Of a stretch of 64,000 nt of DNA, positions 1-11,199 are shown in pieces. The notes beneath the pieces are model-generated. The model worked only from the letters and a program-made list of their open reading frames with translations, did no database searches and was not told where the DNA came from. The DNA is from Ipomoea triloba (taxonomy: Eukaryota > Streptophyta > Magnoliopsida > Solanales > Convolvulaceae), in contig NC_044930.1 in NCBI RefSeq assembly GCF_003576645.1, forward strand, positions 249,858 through 313,857. Direction: 5' to 3'. Each line of letters begins with the position of its first letter. The first letter of the stretch is position 1. Both the position numbers and the translations under genes were made by a program.

Positions 1-15
1 GCTAATTTTTGATAG

Positions 16-755
16 GTTGAAATCCAATATGAAGTTGAAGGTGAAAGTGTGGAGGTAGCTGGAAGCTTCAACGGTTGGCATCATAAAATAAAGATGGATC
101 CACAACTACAAGCATCAAGTATCATAGATCCCTCTGGTGTAAGGTTTTGATTCTGTTCCTTGCTCTTTTAGCAATGACTATTCTTTGTGATTTCCGCTCA
201 GTTATAATTTGTTTAGTATTACTCAATCTCAAACCTTGTGAATAAAAGTAGGTCAAATACTACAAATCAGTAAAAATTTAAACCTTTGCAGGAAATGTCA
301 ACATTGGAGAACTGTCTTGTGGCTTTATCCTGGGATATATGAGGTGCAAAATCTAAAAACTTATCTTTCTATGTTTTTTTAAACTACTTTTCTCAAATAA
401 GAAGTACCTCTGCTACTTTTGAACATCGTAATTTGTTATTGATTTCTGAAACCTTTTTTTTTTTTTTTTTTTTTCTGTGGAGAAATTCAATTTACCTGCC
501 ACTTATTGTATGTTCACAATATGGTATAAGTAGCATACAATTGTCTTGAACTCACTGATTACAGATGTTTCTGTCAAACTAATGTTGCTAGTAATCTATG
601 TTTTTCCTTTTACAAGGTTATGTACTTGAGATCGTTTCTCACTGAACTATTGACAGATAAAATTTGTTGTCGATGGCCATTGGAGAACTGATCCGGACAG
701 GGAATTAGTTACAAGGGGTGCCATAGAAAACAACGTACTACGAGTTGAGAGATGA
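16..755 (+). CDS. PTST/FLO6-like CBM48 protein, 3' end (partial)
   Basis: This is the C-terminal end of a starch- or glycogen-binding protein cut by the window edge. I splice three exons, 16-143, 292-343 and 657-755, all with AG acceptors and GT donors that keep one frame and end at TGA 753-755. The product carries hallmark pieces of a CBM48 (AMPK1_CBM) domain: VAGSFNGWHH, then LWLYPGIYE, then KFVVDGHWRTDP, and it ends NNVLRVER. In plant PTST2/PTST3 (FLO6-type) proteins this domain is at the extreme C-terminus, as here, and helps granule initiation or targeting of starch enzymes in the plastid. The N-terminus, with any transit peptide and coiled coil, lies outside the window, so PTST2 versus PTST3 versus a SNF1 beta-like protein cannot be settled. 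The SnRK1 beta subunits have a further C-terminal domain that is absent here, which favours PTST. Confidence 0.8.
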
Positions 756-1568
756 GATGTGCTGTTGCTAAGAACACGTCTCAGTCATGAGCTGATAGAA
801 GTACTTAACCGAGTAACTTCATTACTTATCACTTTCTTTTCAATTGTGGCTCATTGTAATTCTATGTTTCCAGGGCTGCACTGCGAAAGGTTGATCGCAG
901 ATGGGGTGAAAGACTTTTCCAGGATCAAACTGCTCGTGTTTTACCAGATGGCTGTGCTGCAACGGAAACAACCCAGATTGGGGAATCAATACATAAAGCT
1001 CTCATACATACCCTTCATTTAGACATATTGTGTAGCTAAAAACCTGTAAATTGAGTCAATGGCTACCTGTGCAACTCAAAAATATAAAGGTTACCCATTT
1101 AGATTACTGCTAGGAATCTCATACCAATGAATAGTTGAGTCTGCTGTATTCTTTACACCATTGTGCTGGAGACAGTGCAATACTTGTAAATTATTGTTGC
1201 ATTTCTGCTTTGTCAACTAGAAATTTCTTTAGTTGCAGAGCAAGTGTTTAGTACCTTTGGTTAATTGACTGGAACATAGCATCTACCCTACAATTAGCTT
1301 GAGGCAGTCAGTTATGGTCAACCTAAACTGGTTTATTTCTTTATAATTCTTTGCTAGCTAAGATTATAAGATGGGGTTTACCTAGTAGTCTAGTACATAC
1401 TCTCGAGTAGTAACAACAGGTTTTTGTCCTTTATCTTTAAAAAAAAAAATCCAATCTTGATACAAAATGCCCAGTCTTTTTCTGAGTGGTGCAGGGATCC
1501 AATATCATTGGAGAAAGCCCACACAACATAATATGATTATGAGTGAAGGGACTAGGGAGTGTTGCCTC
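756..1568 (+). other. 3' UTR of the CBM48 gene and intergenic spacer
   Basis: An open frame at 759-1022 has no recognisable domain and follows directly after the CBM48 stop. A possible acceptor (tttccag before 873) suggests a spliced 3' UTR. Beyond about 1050 the sequence is AT-rich with no gene that I can see. Confidence 0.4.
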
Positions 1569-1574
1569 CACGTG
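1569..1574 (+). promoter_or_regulatory. G-box (CACGTG) upstream of the chloroplast DUF4079 gene
   Basis: A perfect CACGTG within CCACGTGT lies 128 bases upstream of the ATG at 1702. G-boxes near the transcription start are common in light-regulated plastid-protein genes; function here is inferred only. Confidence 0.4.
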
Positions 1575-1701
1575 TAAATGATTATAGAGCACACTCGTGT
1601 CTCTTTCCTTGCCTTTCCTCTTCTTCTTCTTCTCTCTCACTCTATCTTCAAACTCCAGAGCTCTGTGCGCACAAACATAATCCAAGAATACTTGAAAAAG
1701 A

Positions 1702-3159
1702 ATGGCTCTAATGGTGAATGCTGCTTCCTTACTTGGTGTAGCTCAACACCCATTTCCTTCTCTTGGGCTAACTTCATCTTCTCCCAGAATTCCCTCTTCT
1801 AATTCTTTCAAATCTCCATTACTGATTCATGGAGCCAAAACAAGGCCAGTTTTTCCACCTGTTTTTGCTTTGAAGAACATATATGACTCTGAGGTTGCTG
1901 TTGATATAGTAGTTGAAGACGAAGAAGATGAAGCAGAAACAGTGACAGAGAAACCTCGTACTGAAACTCTGCTGTACTCCTTCACTCCTTTGCCATTGCT
2001 GTTTGTGGCTGCTCTTCCAGGAGGTAATGTTAGTGTTAATCACCCCAGAAAAATTCATAAACAGAAATGAAAATCTGGGCAATTTAAATTTCAAGTCTTT
2101 ATATCTGTTAAATTGTATTGTACATACAAGTTGTTGAAACTGATGATTTGAATTCAGCTGGAGCTGTGAGGTCTGTGTTTGGACCGTTCGTTGAGCTCGT
2201 TAAATCATTGAACCTTCCTGACTGGCTCGTGCACTGGGGCCATCCCGGCAACATGGTACACTTGTCTGTTTGAAGGAAATTCCATTCCATTCCATTCATC
2301 CAATTAAGATTGCATCTACTGTCATTTATTTAGTATTCCCTAAATGCTGTTATTGTTGTTGTTCCACTTTATAGGCTGTTGTGCTCTTTGCCATGGGTGG
2401 TTATGGAACTTACCTGGGATTCAGAATCCGGTTTTCCAATGATGTGGTAACAACTATGCAATCTATCTTTTGTATTCAAAACTGCCCTGCTGGGTTCTTG
2501 AATGTCCATCTACATTGAGTATACGAATATATCGAGGCAGCTTATGAAATGGTTTCTAAGATAGTGACATATATATATTACCATGACACAGAATAGTGGT
2601 ACATTTTCCCTACATATATATATAGTATTCATTCAAATTGGTGTACAATATAATGTGTAGGAGGAAAGAGCAAAAGCCAAAGACTTGCATCCCAAACTCC
2701 TTGCTGGAATGTTCTTCTTCTTTGCTCTTGGAGCTACTGGAGGGATAACTTCTTTGCTCACTTCAGACAAACCCATCTTGGAAAGGTAATTAATTTCCAT
2801 TCCTCAGATTAAGTTAACCTTATTTTCATCCATCAAACATAAATGCCATGTCATCCTAAGTGTCTGTCTGCAATTCTTGTATGCAGCCCTCATGCAGTAA
2901 CTGGCTTGATTGGCCTATCTCTTCTCACCATACAGACACTCTTGCCTGCACTTTTTGAGGTAAAAACAGTCCAAGCTAGATTTATCTCCTTGGTCAATAT
3001 TATGATTATTTTTATAATCTTGATTTATACACATGATACTGTGAATGTGTTCAGGGAAATCCCGGATTGAGGAATGTTCATGGCATACTGGGGAGTGGAA
3101 TAATGACACTGTTTCTTGTCCACTTTGCCCTGGGATTACAGCTTGGCCTGAGTTACTAG
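1702..3159 (+). CDS. chloroplast DUF4079 membrane protein
   Basis: Six exons (1702-2023, 2158-2255, 2375-2446, 2661-2785, 2887-2959, 3055-3159) splice in phase to a 264-residue protein. The first 55 or so residues are Ser/Pro-rich and poor in acids (MALMVNAASLLGV...), as in a chloroplast transit peptide. An acidic stretch (VVEDEEDEAE) follows, then about five hydrophobic segments, among them LLFVAALPG, VVLFAMGGYGTYLG, MFFFFALGATGG, TGLIGLSLLTIQTLLPALF and MTLFLVHFALGLQLG. This matches the DUF4079 family of thylakoid or envelope proteins found in plants and cyanobacteria, whose biochemical role is not established. The start is the first in-frame ATG after the pyrimidine-rich leader. All six exons are intact, so I regard the gene as functional. 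The family name is from recognition, not a search. Confidence 0.78.
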
Positions 3160-3450
3160 GGGCATGCATCCAGATCTGATAATTCTTTAATGAAATCACC
3201 GACACAAAATAATTGATGAAAGATAGGTTGATATTCTCCGGCAGTTGGCTTAGTGCATTCAAAGCATTACCTTATTTAAATCAAAAGAGAGACAACGAAT
3301 TGATGTTACCTTCGCAGATCTTGATGAAACCACAAGATTCACGGCAAGTTGGCATGTTAGCCTTGACGTGCACCGCATTTGATTCAACGTTTTTGTTTTT
3401 CTCATGGATTCCCATTCCCATCACAGATCCCAATTATTCAACTCAACATC

Positions 3451-3499
<49 letters not shown>

Positions 3500-4260
3500 C
3501 ATTAAAAAAATATACTCCGTACTTTATAGCCAAGGCATATTGTGCTTAGATTGCATAGCGGTGGCTCTCATTGATGGAATGCCACGTCGAACTTCAGTGG
3601 TCGGTATTGACTCTTTGAGCTACCCAATAACTTAAAACTATAATTGATGTAATTATAATAGAGTTAAACATTAATGATTAGCTTGTATAGTTGTATGTAT
3701 ACAACTGACAACATTCATTGGATTTAGAACAATGGCATCATTCACCTACAACCTAACGTGAAGTTGTAGCCTATTGTTTAACTATGAAAATGATTTACAC
3801 CAAACATATTTTAAAAAGGTTCATTAACATAGTGAGGGTAAAGAATCTCAACAACCACCATCAACGAACATGTATGGCAATCGATACATATAGTACAAGT
3901 GCAAAATCCCAAGGCTTGAACAGTACGCAGCCGGTATAACGGTTAAACGGCAACCATCTACCCTCTTTTTGTGGGCAAGTAATTCCATGAAAGACAAAGG
4001 GAAATATTTGCAGGAACACAGTTATACCATGAATCCGGCCCATCACAGGAACATTTAATATGTAAATTGTGTATCTTAAAAAGATGATCCGAATCTACAT
4101 AATAATTTAGCCAGTAAATATAGGTGGAGTAGAATGGCGGAGAATGAATTGACCCAAGGTGGGTGGGGCAGTAGAAACCGGGAAGAAGACATTCAAGAAA
4201 GAGAGAGCCCACCGACTCAGCGGTTCGTGGAGGAGCGACTAATTCGCGACCCCCTCATCT
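3160..4260. other. intergenic region with (TA)n microsatellite
   Basis: This holds the 3' UTR of the DUF4079 gene, a TA microsatellite at about 3453-3498, and the promoter region of the SAM synthetase gene. No coding sequence is convincing. Confidence 0.6.
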
Positions 4261-4268
4261 GTATATAA
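4261..4268 (+). promoter_or_regulatory. TATA box of the SAM synthetase gene
   Basis: GTATATAAAC lies just before a pyrimidine-rich leader with a CT microsatellite (about 4302-4324). The spacing puts transcription start near 4295, fitting a 5' UTR with one intron before the ATG at 4947. Confidence 0.65.
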
Positions 4269-4370
4269 ACACCCACAAATCTCCACACTCTCCAAACACA
4301 CTTCTCTCTCTCTCTCTCTCTCTCAGTTCTCTCTTTCTCCCAGATCCACTCTTTCTTTCCATCCCTGCAG

Positions 4371-4939
4371 GTATTTAAGCTCTTCTTCTGATTCCCTCGC
4401 TCATTTATGCTTAACAGTGTCCATCATTGCATGTTGTTATCATGTGTTTTTCTTACCATGTTATAGGCCTGCCATTCATTTTGTTCGTGTGATGATTTAA
4501 TCACATTAATGATAATAAAGTTTGTAGCTTTAATGCAATCAGACCTCTTGTTTATGATTCCCTTTGTTATGGTGTGATTTGTGGCCTGTGAAGTGCAGAT
4601 CTGATTGCTCAACTAGCAAACCTTTATTTGAGCTGCAAGTCTGCAACTTTAATGGTGTTAGATGTGAATTTGGATTTATTAGCTTCCTGCTTATTTTGGA
4701 TCTTGAATATAATGCACTAGGGAAGAATGAGTTAGAAAGAGTTCATAATCTATATTCATATACATTTAATGTAATTCTCAAGAGTCCTACATAATGGATG
4801 CATATTAAAGCACAGATCTGTGAGTTGAAACTTTTCCATTCATCTCAAGTGTTGTTCTGGCATTATATTTGTTTCCATTGATCTGATAACTTCAATGGCC
4901 TGGGGAAACTAACAATTGTCTTTTGGTCTGATTTTTCAG
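4371..4939 (+). other. 5'-UTR intron of the SAM synthetase gene
   Basis: The leader reads CCTGCAG then GTATTTAAGC (donor at 4371), and TTTTTCAG ends at 4939, seven bases before the ATG. Plant SAM synthetase genes commonly have a single leader intron of this size, often needed for strong expression. The (CT)n run just upstream is also typical of their leaders. Confidence 0.75.
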
Positions 4940-4946
4940 GCTAGAA

Positions 4947-6119
4947 ATGGAAACCTTCTTGTTCACCTCAGAGTCAGTCAATGAAGGTCACCCTGACAAG
5001 CTTTGTGACCAAGTCTCAGATGCCATTCTTGATGCTTGCCTGGAACAAGATCCAGACAGCAAAGTTGCCTGTGAAACCTGCTCGAAGACGAACATGGTGA
5101 TGGTGTTCGGAGAGATCACGACCAAGGCCAAAGTAGACTATGAGAAGATAGTCCGCGATACTTGCAGAGGCATTGGGTTTATCTCACCTGATGTTGGGCT
5201 TGATGCTGACAACTGCAAGGTATTGGTGAACATTGAGCAACAGAGCCCTGATATTGCCCAGGGTGTTCATGGTCATTTCACCAAGAAACCTGAAGAGATT
5301 GGAGCTGGAGACCAAGGCCACATGTTTGGCTATGCCACCGACGAAACCCCTGAGCTCATGCCTCTTACTCATGTCCTGGCTACCAAGCTTGGTGCTAAAC
5401 TAACAGAAGTCAGAAAGAACAAGACTTGCCCTTGGCTCAGACCTGATGGCAAGACTCAAGTTACAGTTGAGTACAGGAATGACAATGGGGCTATGGTCCC
5501 TATTAGAGTTCACACTGTTCTTATCTCAACCCAACACGATGAGACTGTTACAAACGACCAAATCGCCAAAGATTTGAAGGAACATGTAATCAAGCCTGTG
5601 ATCCCAGCTCAGTACCTTGATGACAACACCATCTTCCACCTTAACCCATCAGGCCGTTTTGTCATTGGTGGTCCACATGGAGATGCTGGACTAACCGGGC
5701 GAAAGATCATCATTGACACCTATGGTGGATGGGGTGCTCATGGTGGAGGTGCCTTCTCAGGGAAGGACCCTACCAAGGTGGACAGAAGTGGTGCTTACAT
5801 TGTCAGGCAAGCAGCAAAGAGTGTCGTCGCCTCAGGACTTGCTCGCAGATGTATTGTGCAGGTTTCATATGCTATTGGTGTGGCTGAGCCACTTTCAGTG
5901 TTTGTTGACACCTACAAGACTGGGAAGATCCCAGACAAAGACATTCTGGCTCTTATCAAGGAGAACTTCGACTTCAGGCCCGGAATGATCACAATCAACC
6001 TCGACTTGAAGAGAGGAGGACAGTTCAGATACCAGAAGACTGCTGCCTATGGTCACTTCGGGCGTGATGACGCTGATTTCACCTGGGAGACTGTCAAGAT
6101 CCTCAAGCCCAAAGCTTGA
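4947..6119 (+). CDS. SAMS: S-adenosylmethionine synthetase
   Basis: A 390-residue, uninterrupted methionine adenosyltransferase (EC 2.5.1.6), which makes S-adenosylmethionine from ATP and methionine in the cytosol. The product feeds methylation, ethylene and polyamine synthesis. Signature motifs are present: GHPDK at residues 14-18 (ATP/methionine site), GAGDQG at 119-124 (the family hexapeptide) and GGGAFSGKD at 266-274 (glycine-rich P-loop-like motif). The C-terminal AAYGHFGR segment is present too. Length equals the usual plant 390-394 residues. The start ATG follows a leader intron directly and begins with [14 protein letters not shown], the standard plant N-terminus. No residue looks altered, and the coding part is intronless as in other plants. 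Which paralogue of the plant set this is cannot be told from sequence alone. Confidence 0.98.
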   Translation: METFLFTSESVNEGHPDKLCDQVSDAILDACLEQDPDSKVACETCSKTNMVMVFGEITTKAKVDYEKIVRDTCRGIGFISPDVGLDADNCKVLVNIEQQSPDIAQGVHGHFTKKPEEIGAGDQGHMFGYATDETPELMPLTHVLATKLGAKLTEVRKNKTCPWLRPDGKTQVTVEYRNDNGAMVPIRVHTVLISTQHDETVTNDQIAKDLKEHVIKPVIPAQYLDDNTIFHLNPSGRFVIGGPHGDAGLTGRKIIIDTYGGWGAHGGGAFSGKDPTKVDRSGAYIVRQAAKSVVASGLARRCIVQVSYAIGVAEPLSVFVDTYKTGKIPDKDILALIKENFDFRPGMITINLDLKRGGQFRYQKTAAYGHFGRDDADFTWETVKILKPKA

Positions 6120-6555
6120 GTTATAGCCCCCATTCACCGTTCAATTTTTCTGCAGATTGATTTACTGCACCCATTGTCCTGGTTGCAGATGAATAAAGAA
6201 ACTCCATTGAGTGGATGTGCTCGCCTGGTTAAGGATTTTGAGCCTTCCTACATGTCTATCCATTTTTTATTTCTTTTTGTTGAGTTTTTTGTATCAATTA
6301 CATGTCTTTGTTTAGATGCAGTTATTAGTGTTTTAATCTGTTTTCTTTGAATACCTCATCTGATTAACTGTTATCAAGTTACCAACCAGACCATGTATTC
6401 AAGAAGAAATTAGCAATTGAAACTATACTTGCTGTTGACAGAGTAAAATCAACACTTATATTGTGACAAGTATAGTTAGATCATAAAACCTATATGTTTT
6501 CAGAAAACTATATAAAGAGTTGCAGCAAATTCATTCTCTTCTTTCTTAGATTCTT
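6120..6555. other. SAM synthetase 3' UTR and short spacer
   Basis: AATAAAG at about 6192 is a possible polyadenylation signal. The PPR gene follows within 440 bases on the same strand. Nothing else is seen. Confidence 0.5.
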
Positions 6556-8454
6556 TTGCTTCCATGGCAGAACAGCATCATGGGTTCAGCCACTATCTTA
6601 AAGATTCACAAACTAACGCGCCCGCATCTTTTCTTGATACAACACTGCTCAAGCATGAAACAGGTAATGGAATTCCATGCTCATTTCATCACAAGTGGCC
6701 GCTCCAAAGACTCCATTTTTCTTAGCTCCATCATCTCCTTCACTGCACTCTCTCCTGCTGGAGATTTGGGCTATGCCCACTCTGTTTTTAGCCGCGTAAA
6801 TGCACCCAATGCTTTCATGTTCAACACCATGATTAGAGGCTATGCTTCAAGCTCTGATCCTGGTCAGGCTATTGTTCTTTACAATGGGATGCTCAGGTAT
6901 GGCATTGCTCCCAATAATTACACCTTCCCATTTGTGATCAAAGCTTTATCAAAGGGTAAATTTTGCTTGCACGGTGAAGCTATTCATTGTTCTGTGATCA
7001 AATATGGGCATGTTTTGGACCTTCATGTTGCGAATTCGCTCTTGAATATGTATGCAAGTTTTGGGTTGTCAAATGAGGTAAGCAAAGTGTTTGATGAAAT
7101 TCCTGAACCGGATGTAGTTTCTTGGAATGTGATCATTGATGATCTTTCTCAAAACAGTTGCCTTGATAACGCTTTGTGTGCGTTTACTGAGATGTCTCGA
7201 CAAGAGGTTGAACCTAATTCAGTCACATTTCTTGCCCTTGTGTCTGCTTGCACAAAAACCAGTGATTTCTATACTGGGAAATTGATACACTTGCATATAA
7301 TTAAGTCAGGAATTAGTATTAGTGAAAATCTTGGAAATGGGTTGCTTGATATGTATTGTAAGTATGGAGATCTGGAGTCAGCTGAGAAAATGTTCAGTAG
7401 GATGCAAGTGAAGACTGTGTTTTCATGGACTTCACTGCTTGATGGCTATATACAAAAGGGTGAACTTGAAAGAGCCATGGTGATTTTTCATCAGATGCCT
7501 ATAAAGGACACAACTGCTTGGAATGTCATGCTTAGTGGCTTTGTAGAGGCAGGTGATGTGAATTCAGCTGAGAAGATTTTCAGAGAAATGCCAGAAAGGG
7601 ATTTGGTGTCATGGAACAGTATGATCATTGGATATGCCCAGAACAATAAACATATCCAGTCTTTACATCTGCTCAAAGAAATGCTAAATTTGGGTATGGA
7701 ACTTGATCGGATTACTCTAGCCGGGGTGTTTTCTGTCTGTGGGTATACAGGATCACTGTTTCTTGGGGAATCAATCCATTCTTACATGGAAAAAAAGAAC
7801 ATCAAGGGAGAAGAAGTCGAGGCCGCTTTGATGGACATGTATTCCAAATGTGGCGCTTCTGGAGAAGCTCTGAAAGTGTTTGAAATGATAGCAACAAAAT
7901 CAGTGTTAGCTTGGACTGTCCTGATTGTAGGACTAGCCATGAATGGTCTTACAAATGAAGCCCTGAGTTACCTTCATCAAATGTGCCACGCGGGAGTAAA
8001 GCCAAACGAGATCACATTTTTAGGAGCTCTATGTGCCTGCAGCCATGCCGGTCTTGTGGAAGAAGGCAAGCGTTTGTTCAGCGCCATGATTCAGGTTTAC
8101 GGCCTAACACCAAGGCCCGAGCACTACAGTTGCATGGTGGATCTTCTTGGCCGGGCTGGTTTACTGAAAGAAGCAGAGAAGTTCATTCAAGATTTGCCTG
8201 CAGAAACAGATGCTGCAGGCACCTGGGGAGCACTTCTTGGAGCTTGTAGAATGCATGGCGGCGAGGTTCAAATGGCAGAAAAAATCGCCAGAAAACTGAC
8301 CGAAATCGACCAGTTTCATTCAGGCAGATATGTCCTTCTCTCCAACATCTATGCTGCAGAAAACAGATGGCATGATGCTGAGAATGTGAGGAAGAAGATG
8401 AAGGCTTCAGGTGTTCAGAAACTGCCAGCCTTCAGCTTCATTGAACTCAACTGA
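6556..8454 (+). CDS. PLS-class pentatricopeptide repeat protein, E subgroup
   Basis: An intronless gene for 632 residues; Met-9 at 6580 (MGSATILK) is an equally good start. Tandem PPR motifs fill the protein, with the typical helices NTMIRGYA, NSLLNMYASFG, SWNVIIDDLSQNS, FSWTSLLDGYIQKGELERA, SWNSMIIGYAQNN and EITFLGALCACSHAGLVEEG. Alternating P, L and S repeat types mark a PLS protein. The C-terminus holds an E domain (WGALLGACRMHGG, then YVLLSNIYAAENRWHDAENVRKKM) and stops at FSFIELN, the start of E+, with no DYW deaminase domain. Such proteins bind organelle RNA, one base per repeat, and usually recruit a DYW partner for C-to-U editing in mitochondria or plastids. The basic N-terminus (KIHKLTRPHLFLIQ) is consistent with organelle targeting. 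The RNA target is unknown. Confidence 0.95.
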   Translation: MLPWQNSIMGSATILKIHKLTRPHLFLIQHCSSMKQVMEFHAHFITSGRSKDSIFLSSIISFTALSPAGDLGYAHSVFSRVNAPNAFMFNTMIRGYASSSDPGQAIVLYNGMLRYGIAPNNYTFPFVIKALSKGKFCLHGEAIHCSVIKYGHVLDLHVANSLLNMYASFGLSNEVSKVFDEIPEPDVVSWNVIIDDLSQNSCLDNALCAFTEMSRQEVEPNSVTFLALVSACTKTSDFYTGKLIHLHIIKSGISISENLGNGLLDMYCKYGDLESAEKMFSRMQVKTVFSWTSLLDGYIQKGELERAMVIFHQMPIKDTTAWNVMLSGFVEAGDVNSAEKIFREMPERDLVSWNSMIIGYAQNNKHIQSLHLLKEMLNLGMELDRITLAGVFSVCGYTGSLFLGESIHSYMEKKNIKGEEVEAALMDMYSKCGASGEALKVFEMIATKSVLAWTVLIVGLAMNGLTNEALSYLHQMCHAGVKPNEITFLGALCACSHAGLVEEGKRLFSAMIQVYGLTPRPEHYSCMVDLLGRAGLLKEAEKFIQDLPAETDAAGTWGALLGACRMHGGEVQMAEKIARKLTEIDQFHSGRYVLLSNIYAAENRWHDAENVRKKMKASGVQKLPAFSFIELN

Positions 8455-11109
8455 ATGAGTGAATGGATTGGGCTGCCTTCACTGACCCATTGGACAGTTA
8501 CTAATGGGCCAAACCCATTGCAAAGCCCAACAAGACTAAGCAAATATAAATCATATCCAACCGGACCAACTGTATTAATTTTCTCTGTATCGTTTCAATT
8601 TTATCACATATTTTCAGAGAACAAACTGAGATTGCTATTACTAGGTAAATGTTTGACCTATTTAAACTAGAAACGTCTGTAGTATCACTTTCAATTGAAA
8701 ACTGAAAACACAAAGGTATCTTAGAATTAGAAATTTGTTCTTATTTGGTTTTCCATTTTGGTACATAAGCACATATGTATGTGTGTGTGTATATATATAT
8801 ATATATACAATTTATACAAAAATTAAAATAAATGTCTTCCTAAATCCTATATAACTAAACCGCACTAGAAAGACTCAGTATTATATTACATGTAATCCTT
8901 TTTATTCTCAATTTAACAATTATTTTGATGTGATGATCATAATTAGTTACATCTCAATTTTGGAATGACAATATAGAATTAACACGATTAATTTTGAATC
9001 ATTAAATGTAAAATTAGTTTCAGAAGTGAGTATAAATATTGGTTTTTTTTTTTTTAATTTGATGGCCGACACTACAGTCTACAGAAGAAAGCAATTATGA
9101 AGATAATGGATCTTGTAAATGGAGTACGTAGTACAAGATGAAATGTGGCCATGGCTAAAAACACAGTCAAAAAAGTCAACGTCCTACTTGTCAATTTTTA
9201 CTAGTCGCGAATTATGGGCCCTCCTATGACCAATGACACCACTTTCCTAATTTCCAAATGATTTAACCATCAAAAAGTATATATTATTAAAATATAAATT
9301 TGTGGTGGCAATGTATTTTCTGATTTTTTATTGCCGCTTTCCCAGTAGGTTTCAACATTTATTGGTTCAGTATATGTCGTCTCAATTTTCTATTCATAAA
9401 ATGACACTAGCCATCACTCTCCTTATAGATATCATAAAATTGAGCAATGTTAACGAAATACATAAACCGACGGTATGAGAGTTCATAATTTCGATACTTT
9501 TTTGAGTGCTATCCAAATGTAGTATCTGTTCATAATTACTTTCTCAATCTACTGAATCACAAAGAGGTTCGAATCCACCCCTTACATTATGAGAGTTCGA
9601 ACCCACCCCTTATTAAGTCACCGTAATTTATTCATTTACAATCTTGTTAAACTAAGATGCGGGTCCTAGAAGTGAGGGATTTACGGTTAAATTACTAGTG
9701 TAGTAATACTCTCACTGCAGTAAAATTGTGGCATATATTAGACAATTAATGTGGCCAATAAACGCATGTACTTGAAGCTTCTGAGATCTTGTTTGTTTTC
9801 CAACTCGAAGATTGCAATCTGATTTCCTTTGTTATTTACATTTGCAACGACAGACCACACTCCAACAACTCATTTGTACAGTAGTACATAAGATCATCAA
9901 CTGTGCTGAGGACTCATCATTAAAAAGAATATAATACAGCAAAACAAAAACAGAAAATTAAAAGAAATAAAAATAACAATAATAATAAATTAATAAAGAT
10001 GCCTTAGCTTGGGTTGTTTCCCCACCACATGAATTGAAAAAGGAAGTCCGTCCCTTAGGGCAGTGCTTAGTTGATGAACATCTGCCATTGAAATTCTCTA
10101 TCTTTTAGTAAAATGTAGCAACAATCTGGAAATGAATTTTACCAATTTGGTTTGAAATTGAACTTTTTATGCGTTGAATGGTGCAAAGTGGTGTAAAGCG
10201 AACAGATTTATAGGATCCAAAATATAGTTCGATAGATGTGAAATTTTGAGTTATAAAAAGGGAAAAGAAAAAGGGAGTCCCAGTGACTGTTTGAAAACAT
10301 TATTTCTGCGACATTATCTATGGTGCATGTTCAAAATCAGAAATGGACCCCAATGCTTGTCCTTCATGTACTCATGCTACTCATACATTTCTAGCTGTTC
10401 TCGTACACACATACATTAATTACCTCATTTTTTTTATACTAGTAATTTTCAATATCAACATTTCTCCGTTCATTATAAATCTAATCAACGATATTGTAAA
10501 AATATATGTTGATGGTAACTAGTTGGATGACACAGAAATGTATGATAAATTATATTAGTAGGTCATAATGAGATTGGTTAATCTGTTACGAACAACTAAT
10601 TTAATAAATTCAAAAGAATTATAATTCTTATCACAAAATCATATTATACAAAAAAATATCATATTAGTAATTTAATCATATTATACAAAAGAGTTAAATT
10701 TAATTTTAGTTAAAAAATATCAACAAAAAAAATTACTCCCAACCCCCACAAAATAAAATCCTTACCAACCCAATATGCGGAAAGTTAATTTCACATTTTT
10801 GATGGACTAAACCGTCGGTGAATGAATAAAATAATATTTTTTTGACCAATCCTAATACGGAGTATTTAAAATTAATTTTTCAGTGGATTTTGGTTGGAGC
10901 CTTGAGAGTTTACGGTAGTCTGAGATGGAGTCAAGATAATAAGTATGGCTATAGAATATAATTACGATTTACGAACCAACATCCATCCTACATTGTTTTC
11001 TGCAAACATTAATCAGATAAATCAACGCTAATAATCTATGATTAAATCATCATCAAGAAACTCATTAGCATCTTACTGCAATTATATGGGGACCCACTAA
11101 TCTCCTTAT
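8455..11109. other. AT-rich intergenic region
   Basis: About 2.65 kb with no gene that I can support. It holds a GT/TA microsatellite (about 8777-8808), a poly-T run near 9042, and a pair of similar GTTCGAA(T/C)CCACCCCTTA segments around 9569-9613 that could be a SINE or retroelement scrap. Short frames are chance. Confidence 0.6.
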
Positions 11110-11199
11110 TTGGCCAATATATATATGCTTTATCTCCCATGCTCCCCCCTACACCTCTCTGATCTTCTTACAGGTGTCTGCCAATTCAAGCTCTCATCC

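Noticed and set aside
759..1022. 87-codon + strand frame after the CBM48 stop
   Set aside because: No domain, and it directly follows the real stop. It fits a 3' UTR, perhaps with an intron.
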